41,574 nt of DNA, taken from NCBI GenBank assembly GCA_001599935.1, contig BCIJ01000015.1, positions 449,932 through 491,505 on the forward strand. The letters run 5' to 3'. The notes beneath the pieces are model-generated. The model was not told where the DNA came from, searched no databases, and saw only the letters and a program-made list of their open reading frames with translations. Both the position numbers and the translations under genes were made by a program. Shown here in pieces: positions 20,140 through 29,583 of the stretch. Source of the stretch: Holtermannia corniformis. Taxonomy: Eukaryota > Basidiomycota > Tremellomycetes > Holtermanniales. The number at the start of each line of letters is the position of its first letter. Position 1 is the first letter of the stretch.

Positions 20140-22358
20140 ATGCAACATCTTCTCGACAACACCAGTCCTCATGGGCTCGCCGGCAAACGTCCACGCGAAG
20201 AGTCCATCGCGTCCGAACCCGATGCGCCAAAGTACGTGTGCGCCGGGTGGACGACGCTGACAGCAGGCTGAGCTCGACGTGCACCAGCTGCCGGACACGC
20301 AAAATCAGTGCGTCGATGTCCGACGACCGAGCTGACGGCAGAGTGTGACAGCGCGAAACCTCAGTGCCAGCACTGTGTAAAGTAGGTCGAGCCGCAACGG
20401 CGTGGCTGACGGCAGATCCGGGACGGAATGCTTTTATTCGTACCGTCTCAAGCCAGGCCTCAAGGCGGGGACTGGCGAGCAGACGTTGCGGCGGGTCGGT
20501 GAGTGCTCGTTTCCCTGCGGCGCTGACGGTAGACACGCTCGAGACCGATGTGACCGCTATGAAGGCGACGATTGCGGCGCAGGAAACACAGCTCGCCCTC
20601 CAGGCCAACCAACTCGCACAGCACGCAAACCAGCTGTTCAACCTGTTGCAGTGGCAGCAAAACCAGGCGCCGACACCGAGCATTGTCGCGCCAACCGATC
20701 TGAGCGCGTTTGGCGCACACCTCATGCCGAGTGCCTCGCCCGCCTCGCCAGTGTCTTTCAAAGACCCCTCCGTGCTCCCGCCAGACGACATTGTGCGCGA
20801 TCTGATCGGGTTGTACTTTGCACACATCCACCCGTGGGCGCCCATCATCCCCCCGCGGGCTGAATGGCACGCTCCGTGGTCGATTGTCGTCCACGCCATG
20901 GTGGTCTTGACGCTCCGGCTGTCCAACGACGACCGCATCGTGCCGCTCAAGGAGCAAATCCGTTCAGCGGCAAAGCAACACATCCTCAGCCACGCGATTG
21001 AATCAACGTCGATCGACTCGATCCAGGCGTTGGCCATCCTCGCGCTCGACGTGATTGGCAGTGGTCAAGGCCCGCGCTCCTGGGGGATCCTCGCCCTACT
21101 TACCCGCTCGGCGGTGCATCTCGGCCTGTCGCAGGAAGAGTCGACGACCTATGGCATGCCAGGGAGGGCACCGGCCCCCAGCCTGACCCGGACGGCAATC
21201 ATTGCCCCGCCGACCAGCTGGCGAGAAGACGAAGCCCGGCGTCGACTGTTTTGGCTCATCTACTCGCTCGACCGCTACGCTTGCGTCTCGACCGGCTGGG
21301 AGTTTTCACTAGACGGGCAGATTCGCCGCCGACTCCCAGCAGCAGACGATCTCTGGCTCGGTGATGTACGTCTCTATCGTTGACCGCGCTAATGTCAGAG
21401 CTGGATCACTACCGAACAATTTCAAACGGTGCTGCACCGGTCCATGCCGCCGCCGCAGACCCATCTGAGCCCAATGGCCTTTCTCGTCGAAGCGCTCGAT
21501 CTTCTCGGCCGCGCGCACACGCTGCAGACGCGCTCGGTCGACGCGGGCGACCTGCGCGAGCTCGAAGACCGCAAGGACATGACCATGACGATCACGGCGG
21601 CCGCCACACGGTGGTACAGCAATCTTCCACCGCTCGGAGGTTACCCGAAAGCAATGGAGATGATGATTGTGAGTTTTTGCCGTCTGAACGAGCTGACGCC
21701 AGACGGCGATCCACCACGCGTAAGTCGACCTGCCGCAACCGAGCTGACGGCAGGACGGTGCTCAAGCTCAACGCCTACTATGCGTACCCTGCGCTCTCGC
21801 CAGGCGTGCAAGAGCCCTACGGCGCAACGTGCCTTGCTTCCGCACACGAGATTGCGAGCTTGGCACTTGGCAACATGGGCGAGCTCCACACGGTCGCGAC
21901 CCCGTTTTTCGTCTGGGCATGCTGGGTCGCCGCCCGCGTCCTCTACGGTGGGTTTCGGGTACACCGCCGAGCTGATGGCAGTGCACGCATTCGCCACACA
22001 CCTGTACGAACCCGGCGTCGAATTCGACACGATCCTCGACGCTCTCCGGATCATGGCGCCTCAATGGGGTCTGGCAGATCAGCACCTGCGCCTGCTCGAA
22101 CGCGCCAAACGCAAGCTCCAAGCCGCGCAATCGGACCAATCGCACAATACCAACCTGCCCGAAGCCATCTCGCTCCTGCTTGACATCCGCCACTCGACCG
22201 CCTACCGCGCCGTCAACGCCAACACGGACGCCACGCCGACGGTATCGCCTCCGACACTGGATTTCGGCCACCTGCCCGCTTGGGCGATCCAGCCCGCCCT
22301 GGGCGAGATCCACGACTGGTGGGATCTACCCGCAAACCTGTTTGGCGGAGGCGATTAG
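20140..22358 (+). CDS. Zn2Cys6 fungal transcription factor
   Basis: Nine exons (20140-20231, 20267-20307, 20342-20381, 20416-20498, 20533-21365, 21399-21668, 21703-21719, 21754-21947, 21982-22358) give 648 residues. Introns are 35, 34, 34, 34, 33, 34, 34 and 34 nt. The spliced zinc cluster has C36, C39, C46, C53, C56 and C63 in the standard C-x2-C-x6-C-x6-C-x2-C-x6-C spacing, with the usual basic RTRKIK between cysteines 2 and 3, and three introns interrupt it. A short helical dimerisation stretch follows (TLETDVTAMKATIAAQ), then a fungal-type middle homology region (LIGLYFAHIHPWAPIIPP, RSAVHLGLSQEE, RRRLFWLIYSLDRYACVSTG). Exon 7 is only 17 nt. Position next to LRA1/LRA3 suggests it is the pathway regulator, comparable to the rhamnose regulator linked to the cluster in some yeasts; that is inference. 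Confidence 0.88.
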
Positions 22359-22411
22359 ATGCATTCATTCGTGACGCCACCGGAAGCAGTGCGGGAGCTG
22401 CGATCACAAAG

Positions 22412-22419
22412 TATATATT
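22412..22419 (+). promoter_or_regulatory. TATA-like box
   Basis: TATATATT lies 29-36 bp before the ATG at 22448 in an otherwise GC-rich interval. The spacing to the ATG is short for a TATA box, so an AT-rich leader is an alternative. Confidence 0.35.
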
Positions 22420-22447
22420 TGCCGGACTGATGTAGAATCCACCCACC

Positions 22448-23854
22448 ATGAGTCTCGAATTCAGCTTGACCCGAGCGATCCCCTCACGCTGGCTGACGCC
22501 GGTCGCGTACACTGGCGCGGCCTGTGCGATCGTCCTCCTCGCCATTCTCAACAGTGAGTTGCATCCGCTCGACCGCGCTGACGGCAGCGGCCCTCACGGC
22601 GTACCAGCCAGTGACCGTCATCTCGCCAAACTACAACGAGACGCGCTCGTTTTGGTACTCTCCGTTTGTCCCAGCCCGGCTCGAGCACGGCAGCTGCGAC
22701 GCCCACGTGTTTGCAGCGGGCGAGAGCCTGCAGACGAACAATACAATCTTTGCGTGGACGGTCGAGGGCGTGCAAAAGGGCAACGCGGGCCGGACGGGGA
22801 TCAGCTATATCGGCGAGACCCTCGACGGGTGCGACCTGACGACGATTTATGTGAATGGCAACATTCAGACTCAGTGAGTGCGCTGCACGTGGCGTGGCTG
22901 ATGGCAGTACTGCGACAGTTGCAGCGCTCGCTCAGTGCTCGACCGATGTCGAATACACGCTCAGGACGACGTTTACGTTGACGGATCTGGCGGCGCCGCG
23001 GAACCCGCTGCTCGGAGGCTCGGCTGAAGGTTCGGTCGAGCGGGGATACGCCGGAGCGGCGTGCAACGGACTCGTCCAGATTGCCGGGTCCGACCTGCTG
23101 ACCCGGTTCATGGCTGCGAATCTCGCTACGAGCTCGCAGTATACGCTCGTGAGCGTCGGTGCGAGCTTTGAGTTTTGCCCGGCCGCCAACGCGACGACGT
23201 GCGCGAGCAACCCGCCGAAGCCGTCAATCGACGACGCGGCGGCAGTGTTCAGCAACTCTTCGTTCGTGTCCAACAACGCCGGCAGCGACGAGGCGATCGT
23301 CGGGTCCATCATCAACGAATACACTGCGGCGCCGATCGACAATCTGCTGCAGGCCGTCGCTGCCTGTATCCGCGTCGACCTCGGCCAGAACACGGCCAAC
23401 AACCTGATCTTGCACCCGGACATGGCCGTGTCGTCGGGGATCATCGCCGCCGAGTTTCCCGCGGTCGGCACACTGGAAGCGCAGCCAACGCTCGTCGGCA
23501 GGGTGCTGCAAAACACATCATTGGCAACTCTGACCCCGGGCGGTCCACAGATCCTTCCTGTGCCGTGGACGGGGCCCGCGGGATTCGACGTCGCGTACCT
23601 GTGCAAGCTCAAGCAGTTGAAGTCGCCCGGAGAAGCGTTCATCGCGGTGCTGGTCGCGACGCTCAGCATGTTCATGGTACGTCGAGTCCCACCGAGCGCG
23701 CTGACGCCAGAGCGGATGGGGCGTGTTCATGGTGCTTGCAACGTTCTGGGCCAAGCGCAAACTAGGGCCATCGGCCAATACGTGCCCCGGCTGCCGCCCG
23801 GTTCTGCTCTCGCACGGATCCGATTCCAAGTCGGTGTATCAATCAGTCGCATGA
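22448..23854 (+). CDS. Two-helix membrane protein with a large extracytoplasmic domain, unknown
   Basis: Four exons (22448-22553, 22588-22873, 22908-23676, 23711-23854) give 434 residues; all three introns are exactly 34 nt. One hydrophobic helix lies near the N-terminus (about 17-38, YTGAACAIVLLAILNTAL) and one near the C-terminus (about 377-402, AFIAVLVATLSMFM, then a tryptophan-rich continuation and AKRK). Between them is a Cys- and Asn-rich region with several N-x-S/T sites (NYNET, NNTIF, NATT, NSSF, NTSL), consistent with a glycosylated lumenal or surface domain. No known family is recognised. The stop is 6 bp from the stop of the convergent gene. Confidence 0.75.
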
Positions 23855-23860
23855 TGCATA

Positions 23861-24655
23861 CTATACAACGCCCTTGACCGTCTCTGCACTATCGTCGCTC
23901 CGTACCGTTTCCAGCGGCGGTCGCACTGGGTCTTCACGCGGCCGCTCGACAGACAGGCTGTGGTTTCGCGGCGGTGCGCGAGCAGAGAGGGACGAGTGGA
24001 GGTTGCGTGGGACAGACTGCCGGCGCTGGGTAAAGTAGGATGCGGGGGGTTCCGTCGCGATCGAGCCGCGTCTGCTATAGGTCGGTTCGGCAGTACCGCG
24101 TGCAAGCAGCGAGGAGCGTTCGGGCGAGCGAGGCCCAGGCATGTCAGGGAACAGGGAAGCGAGTGGGATCGATCCGCGCCGCTTGGCGAGCGAAGGCGGG
24201 ATAGGTGAGGGAAGGTGCTGGGTGCGTTGGGAAAAGATGATCGATTGTCGCCGGCCTGAGAAGGACGCCCTCGAAGGCCCAGCATCCGGTATCACAGGCA
24301 GCGCTTCAGGAGGCGCCGTAGCCGAGTGCATGACCGACGGTCGCCTACCGGCGGCGGGGATCGTCATGATCGTCGAGCACGTCGATGAGCGCCGAGTCGG
24401 TGGCGGGCTCGGACCGGGGTACTCGAACGGTCCCAACTCGGCCGTTGGGGTGCCTACGAACGCGCGCACAGGTTCAGACGGGCACGTCCCAAACGTAAAC
24501 GTTTGCAGTTGCTGCGTCAACCCAGGCGATTGTTTGGGAAACTCGTAGCCGGGAGTGGACGGTGGCGACAACAGCGGCAGACCGCCATTGTCCTCGGTCG
24601 GCGACAGCAGCGAGGTCGACGAGACCGACGAGCGCGGCGAGGACATTGCCGACAT
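23861..24655 (-). CDS. Ser/Pro-rich protein with repeated RRxS sites
   Basis: A single-exon frame of 264 residues starting MSAMSSPRSSVSSTSLLSP. The reading frame is open further upstream, but only to a GTG at 24721, so the ATG at 24655 is preferred. The protein looks disordered. It carries six R-R-x-S motifs (RRSS, RRPS, RRQS, RRGS, RRGS, RRQS), the consensus of basophilic kinases such as PKA, plus many SP sites, so it may be a multi-phosphorylated signalling substrate. No catalytic domain is seen. The end reads DDSAETVKGVV. It ends 6 bp from the opposite-strand membrane protein. Confidence 0.6.
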   Translation of the reverse strand: MSAMSSPRSSVSSTSLLSPTEDNGGLPLLSPPSTPGYEFPKQSPGLTQQLQTFTFGTCPSEPVRAFVGTPTAELGPFEYPGPSPPPTRRSSTCSTIMTIPAAGRRPSVMHSATAPPEALPVIPDAGPSRASFSGRRQSIIFSQRTQHLPSPIPPSLAKRRGSIPLASLFPDMPGPRSPERSSLLARGTAEPTYSRRGSIATEPPASYFTQRRQSVPRNLHSSLSARAPPRNHSLSVERPREDPVRPPLETVRSDDSAETVKGVV

Positions 24656-25087
24656 GTTGTCGAGTGTTGCTTGCCGCGCTCGTAGACGTTCAAGTGGAAA
24701 ACGGTGGCGAGGCACAGGCACAGACCGAGTCCGTTGGTCGCCAGACGTCGTAATTCATCCCACGCGACAATGAGCAGGCGGCGGCACGGCGAGCACACCA
24801 GGCAAGCAGGGCATCATCACATCGCAGTCTATTCACGCAAGGGTCACGGGGCGTCCGTCATTGGCGCGTGTTGCAGCGCCTGGAACGTCGGGGCAGGTGG
24901 GTGCTGCCACGGTCAGCAGGCGACGGTCGGACAGAGCACTCACGTGATGGCCCACCCTACCCGCTGGTATTAGGGATTGGTCGTACAGTTCAGTCAGTGT
25001 ACCGTGGCCGGCCAGCAGCTCGCGGTAATCTTCGCGTCTCCCCGAGTCTGTTTCGTCGTTTGGTCTTTCAGTCGCCTGCGATGGGCA
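24656..25087. promoter_or_regulatory. Intergenic with a TCACGTGA E-box
   Basis: No gene is seen. CACGTG at 24941-24946 sits in the 8-bp palindrome TCACGTGA, 286 bp upstream of the Ser/Pro-rich gene. This core is the site of Cbf1/USF-type bHLH factors. The same core occurs twice in the next intergenic region. Confidence 0.45.
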
Positions 25088-26016
25088 CTACGGGCGCCGT
25101 CGCTGCTCGAGCTGCGCAATACGTGCGTGCGCGGCGAGGAGCTCGCGGTCGAGCCGAGCGACGTCTTCGGTCAACTTGGCAATCTGCTCGTCTTTCGCGC
25201 TGGATTCGGCTTTGCGCTTTTCGCGAAAGTTTTGGGCCGACTTGCGGTTGATCGAGCGGCGGCCTGGGTGTGTGAGCGCCGGGTTGGGTGGAGTGCACTC
25301 ACGTTCCCGCTTGACCTCTTCCTCCTCTTCCGTCACCTCCTTGGCCTTTCGCTTGCCTTTGCCCTGTGGTTTCGTTGCATCAGTCGTCGGCGTCGGCGCC
25401 GACTGTGCCGTCGTCGGCCTCGTCGAGAGCCACTCTGCGTCCATGGGCATGAGCGCTGGTGATGGGGTTGGGTACGGCGCCGTGGGTGGTGGGGGAAGGT
25501 TCGGGGCAAACTGGTAGGTCTGGAGTGCGGTGGGTGAGATCCCGGCTGGCATGGGTCGTGCTACCGGCCCGTAGTAGTACACAGGGTCGATCGGCGTGTT
25601 GAATGCCTGGGTCTGCGGGCGTCAGCACTGCGGCTGTCGTCGGCCTAGAATCCTCACCCAGTTCGTCCCATCAATCAATATCTCGCCTGCCGCTTGCTCC
25701 GTCTCGCCCGCCGCCTGCTCCATCCCCATCTCCCCGTAAGCCAGACCGACCGTGCCGTCCTTGACAATCTTGAGAATCGCCTCGTCGCTCGGCTTCTCCC
25801 TCGTGTGGCTCAACGAGAAATCCCACGTCACGCTCGGTGTATAGTACATTCCGAGAGTCTGCTGCGTCACGTTGCTGCTTTCTATCAGCCTGCAAACCAA
25901 GCTGACGTGGATGATGGGACGGACCGGTTGATCGGCGCTGGCTGCAATCTGTACATTGGCGTCGCGGGTAGGTCGAGTTCGGTGGGAGCTGGTGACAAAG
26001 ACAGGGTTGAGCGCAT
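25088..26016 (-). CDS. bZIP transcription factor
   Basis: Four exons (26016-25925, 25889-25658, 25612-25303, 25263-25088) give 269 residues; introns are 35 (donor GTCCGT), 45 and 39 nt. The C-terminal bZIP has basic region residues about 212-230 (RRRSINRKSAQNFREKRK, with the invariant N and R of the N-x7-R signature at 217 and 225) followed by a short zipper (IAKLTEDVARLDRELLAAH, heptad Leu, Leu, Ala, Leu) and ends soon after. The N-terminal half is acidic and Pro-rich, as expected of an activation region. The AQNFREKRK segment resembles the Yap/Pap1 group only in part, so the DNA site is uncertain. The last intron is 39 nt, in frame and without a stop: retention would insert 13 residues just before the basic region. 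Confidence 0.8.
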
Positions 26017-26545
26017 GCCGAGTGGTTCAAGTTGATAAAGTCGGCAACCAAGGATGCTGGCCGGTGGCGACCGTGTCCACGCAACCCTCGGTTCGGATCC
26101 GGGAGGTCACGTGATCGGTTCCACGGATTGACTCACGCGTCGACGCGTCGCTCGCTGGCGTGTTCAGAGCATGCCGCAGTGGACAGTACTACTGATGCCG
26201 AGCTACTGACCAGCTGGCTGCCTGACGTTGCAGATCGGACAAGGAAACTGACGTCGGTGGATTCCTCAGGGCAGCTCTCGGACGAAACAAGCATAATCGC
26301 GATTGGTAGGGCGCGACCAGCACTTCATCTTACTCGGCACTGCTCAACGCGCACACTGCATCGAACATACTAGTACTGCAGCTCTCGCCAACGCACCTCT
26401 GCACGCCCGCCGAGCTCTGCACCAACACCCCACCGCGCACGCCATCGGGCCGGTCATCTCCGGCGTCACGTGATCACTTTCCTCAGCGACCACCTCGACG
26501 ACCCAGACTTGTGCTTTGACTGCACAAAACACACTGATCGATCCC
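26017..26545. promoter_or_regulatory. Divergent intergenic region with two TCACGTGATC sites
   Basis: The interval separates the bZIP gene and the NADP-type dehydrogenase gene, transcribed outward. CACGTG occurs at 26108-26113 and 26467-26472, each in the same 10-base context TCACGTGATC. The first is about 92 bp from the bZIP start and the second about 74 bp from the dehydrogenase start, which fits one bHLH site per promoter. Confidence 0.55.
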
Positions 26546-28095
26546 ATGAGCGCCGTTTTCAACACTGCTCGGTGCGTGTGCTCTCTCTGCTGCGATGCTG
26601 GGCCCGACTGACGCACACAGACTCCACGGCAAGACCGGTCGGTCCCTATCTCGCACCTATGATAACCCTGACCCGACCAGTGCTCATCACCGGCGCATCC
26701 GGCGGCATCGGCGCGTCGACTGCCGTCCTATTCGCAAAGGCAGGCTGTAACTTGATCCTCCTCGCTCGCCGTGAAGCTCAGCTGCAAGAGATCAAGCAGC
26801 GTTGCGTCGACGCCAACAAGCTCGGCGGATCGGGCAAGGGGGGGAAAGTGTTGACGCTCACGGTCGATGTCGGGCGTAAGAGCGACTTGGATGGCTTGCT
26901 GGGTAGGATCGGCGAGGGAGGAGGCGGCGAGGTCGATATGTGAGTGTGGTAGCGAGGATTGCGGGCGGACGGACGACCGCGCAGCAGCAATTGTCGCCCA
27001 AGCTGCTGGCGATCTACCCCTCTGATCCGTGTCCCTGCTATCAACGTGCTCTCGCGCCGCACAGCTGACCCCTCAGCCTCGTCAACAACGCCGGTCTCGT
27101 CAAAGGCGTCGAAAAAGTCGGCGGTCAGTCCCCTTCGCTTCTCTTGACCCGTACACTGACCCTCACAGACATCGGTTCGCAGCTCGGCCTCGTATCCCGC
27201 CCAACTGACGCTAGCAAAGCTGAAGAAGATATCGACATCATGTTCACCACGAACGGTGTGTTTCGTCTCCTCCAACTCGCGGTGCGGGAGAGAAAGGTCT
27301 GCGGCTGACCGTACAGTGCTCGGCTTGATCAACTTGACGCAGATTTTCGTGCGCGAGTTCAAGCAGCGCGCGAGGGGGGTGAGTGCTTTTTTCGGGTTTG
27401 GCGCGGCAAGTGTGAGGGACTCAGTGGACCGAGTGGGCCGAGTGGATGGAGACGGCATGGGCTTCTGATGCGGTGAGACTCTTGCAGCTCTCGTCGCTGC
27501 AGTCCACTGCTCGAGCTGTGCCCCTTCAAACCACCTGCGAGGTCTGCTGAGCGCAGCCACACCACCTCCACCGCACCCACCCCCGCCCCGCTGACCTCAC
27601 AGCACATCATCAACCTCGGCTCCGTCGCCGGGCGCGAAGCCTACGTCGGCGGCAGCATCTACTGCGCGACCAAACACGCCGTCGCCGCGTTCGGCAACTC
27701 TCTCATGAAAGAGCTCGTCGACACCCCGATCCGCGTGACCGAGATCCAGCCCGGCATGGTCGAGACCGAGTTCTCTGTTACGCGATTCCGGGGGGATCAG
27801 AGCAAGGCGGATAGTGTTTATAAGGGGTTGCAGCCGTGTGAGTGCAGCGATTTGAGACGCGAAAAGGGGGCTGACGAAGCAGTGACGGGGTATGTGGCTG
27901 TCTTGACTGCAACGCATGGAAGGGATTGACGAGATAGCGACGACGTGGCCGAAGAGATTGTGTGGACGGCGTCGCGCCCCGATCACGTCCAAATCGCCGA
28001 GCTCTGTGAGTGCTTTCCCTACCGACCGCGCTCACACCACAGTCGTCATGCCGACTGCTCAAGCGTCCGCGACAATCAACCACCGTAAAGCGTAG
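26546..28095 (+). CDS. NADP-dependent short-chain dehydrogenase (YMR226C-like)
   Basis: Ten exons (26546-26571, 26621-26637, 26681-26939, 27077-27123, 27169-27255, 27317-27378, 27603-27837, 27883-27889, 27938-28005, 28043-28095) give 286 residues. The start [14 protein letters not shown], then [19 protein letters not shown]173, Y186, K190 ([18 protein letters not shown]) and PGMVETEFS follow the fungal 3-hydroxy acid or L-allo-threonine dehydrogenase family typified by yeast YMR226C. Homology dictates two microexons, of 17 and 7 nt; without the 7-nt exon the [10 protein letters not shown] segment cannot be reached in frame. Introns range from 37 to 224 nt, longer than in the neighbours. Residues about 121-134 ([14 protein letters not shown]) look like an insertion relative to the family. 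Probably cytosolic. Confidence 0.82.
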
Positions 28096-28110
28096 CCACA
28101 GTGTTATGCA

Positions 28111-29154
28111 TTAAAAGTAGCGATTGAAAAACTCGACGCCCTCTTTGAGCGCCTGCTCCTTGTCACGCTTCTCGTTTGCAATCATGTCGTCGCCGCGGAC
28201 AGCGAAACCGTGCACGGCGTCGGTAAAGATCTTGAGGTGGGTTTTTGCGCCGAGCCGTTTGGCGAGGATCGCGTCGGCTTGGTGCGCTTGGTCGACCGAG
28301 AGCACTGTGGTGTTAGCGCGCGTTCCAGAGGAGCAGACGCACTGGCATCCTTGTCGCCGACAATGATGGCGGTCGGGACGTCGATCGTCTCGATATCCGC
28401 TGGGACGGCCAAGAACGACGGGTGGTAGGCGACGATTGCGCTGTGCGTCAGCTAGATCCGTGTCGACCGTCAACGTACTCAACCTTGGCCTCGCTGCTCT
28501 CCTGCCCGAGCAAGAGCGAGTACCGAGCGCCAAAGCAGAATCCAATCGTGCCGAGCTTGCCACTGTCGTCAGCGCAATCACCTTTGCCACACGCACGTTT
28601 CTGGATCGGCTCGGACGGCTTTGACAAAGTTGTCGACCAACGGTTTCGTGACTGCCATGAGCGCCTACACATACTTTGACAGCGACTCACCGGCCTCGCG
28701 GTGCTTGATGGCCCAAGGACCGACGACGGCGCCCATCGTGGCCGTATCAGCCGCTTTCGACACGACCGTTGCCTTTTCCTGATCACGCAGGTTGGGCACA
28801 ATCGTCTTGAGGTATTTCACGTCGACGGCATCGCCCTCAAAGTAGTCGGGCACCTGCCGTCAGCCCAATCGACCGAGACAACACCTACATAGACGTAGAA
28901 CCCGTTCTCGGCCCATTCATCAGCTACAAGCTTGGTGTTGACGAGGTCGATCCCGAATAGGTCGGCGAGGAAGACGATGGTCTTGGCTTTGGACCCGGAC
29001 GAAGGGGCGGCAATGTACGTGCGCAGTCCGTGAACGGTCGAGATGTTGCCTTTGGGCGTGCCCTCGTGGATGTCTGCTGTTAGCGCAAGCTTCTGAGGGG
29101 GCACGTACGGCCGGAGACGCAGCAGGGCGAGATGGAAGAGTCGGGAGCGGTCAT
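28111..29154 (-). CDS. Dienelactone hydrolase family protein
   Basis: Seven exons (29154-29109, 29073-28889, 28853-28691, 28651-28597, 28562-28479, 28440-28343, 28304-28111) give 274 residues; introns are 35, 35, 39, 34, 38 and 38 nt. The alpha/beta hydrolase fold with a Cys-Asp-His triad is visible: C159 in IGFCFGARYS (nucleophile elbow), D207 or D209 in VGDKDAS, and H242 in DAVHGFAVRG. The N-terminal CCVSGHIHEGTPKG is typical of fungal members. Bacterial relatives open dienelactone in chlorocatechol breakdown; fungal ones are mostly of unknown substrate. A lactone of the neighbouring rhamnose pathway is conceivable but unsupported. It ends 15 bp from the convergent dehydrogenase stop. Confidence 0.88.
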
Positions 29155-29583
29155 GGCTGTGCGTGGTGGTTGTGCAGTGGTGAATCAGTTGAGGATCCCG
29201 TCGATGACGCAGCATCATCATCGGCGTTTGACTTTGATGGCTCTTCTAGCAACTGTATAGCATCACCACGTCAACAGAGGTCCGTGCGTGGCGAGAGCAG
29301 GCGAGCCGAGGCGTGGGTCGAGAACGAGGTCGAGCTCAGCTATCGATTCGACCCTCTTCCGGGTGGGTTGCTGTGTTGTACCGAGTTGAATAGTGATGCA
29401 GGACGAGTCGAGTGCGCTCGATATGGCGTGCTGATCAGCGCACAACTCGCCATGTCCATCTCGATCAGTGGGCGAGGGTCTCGACTTGGGCTCTCAACAG
29501 TCTACATGGAAGTCACAACAACGGGTCAAGCACAGAACGGGTCGAGCGGCCTCGCGGATCTCGATCACTTGGGCTGAACGTCG
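29155..29583. other. Intergenic with one half of a dispersed repeat
   Basis: No gene is supported. Bases 29275-29314 match 36603-36642 closely (shared exact core CAGAGGTCCGTGCGTGGCGA). The rest shows nothing recognisable. Confidence 0.5.

Noticed and set aside
20135..21037. 300-codon minus-strand frame opposite the Zn2Cys6 gene
   Set aside because: It is antisense to a well-supported multi-exon gene, crosses its introns and has no recognisable domain.
26940..27076. A missed exon within the 137-nt intron of the dehydrogenase
   Set aside because: The protein joins conserved VDI to LVNNAG directly, with nothing missing relative to the family.
27195..27220. A 26-nt intron (GTATCC...GCTAG) removing the unusual insertion in the dehydrogenase
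   Set aside because: Removal shifts the frame into an immediate stop, and 26 nt is shorter than any other intron here.
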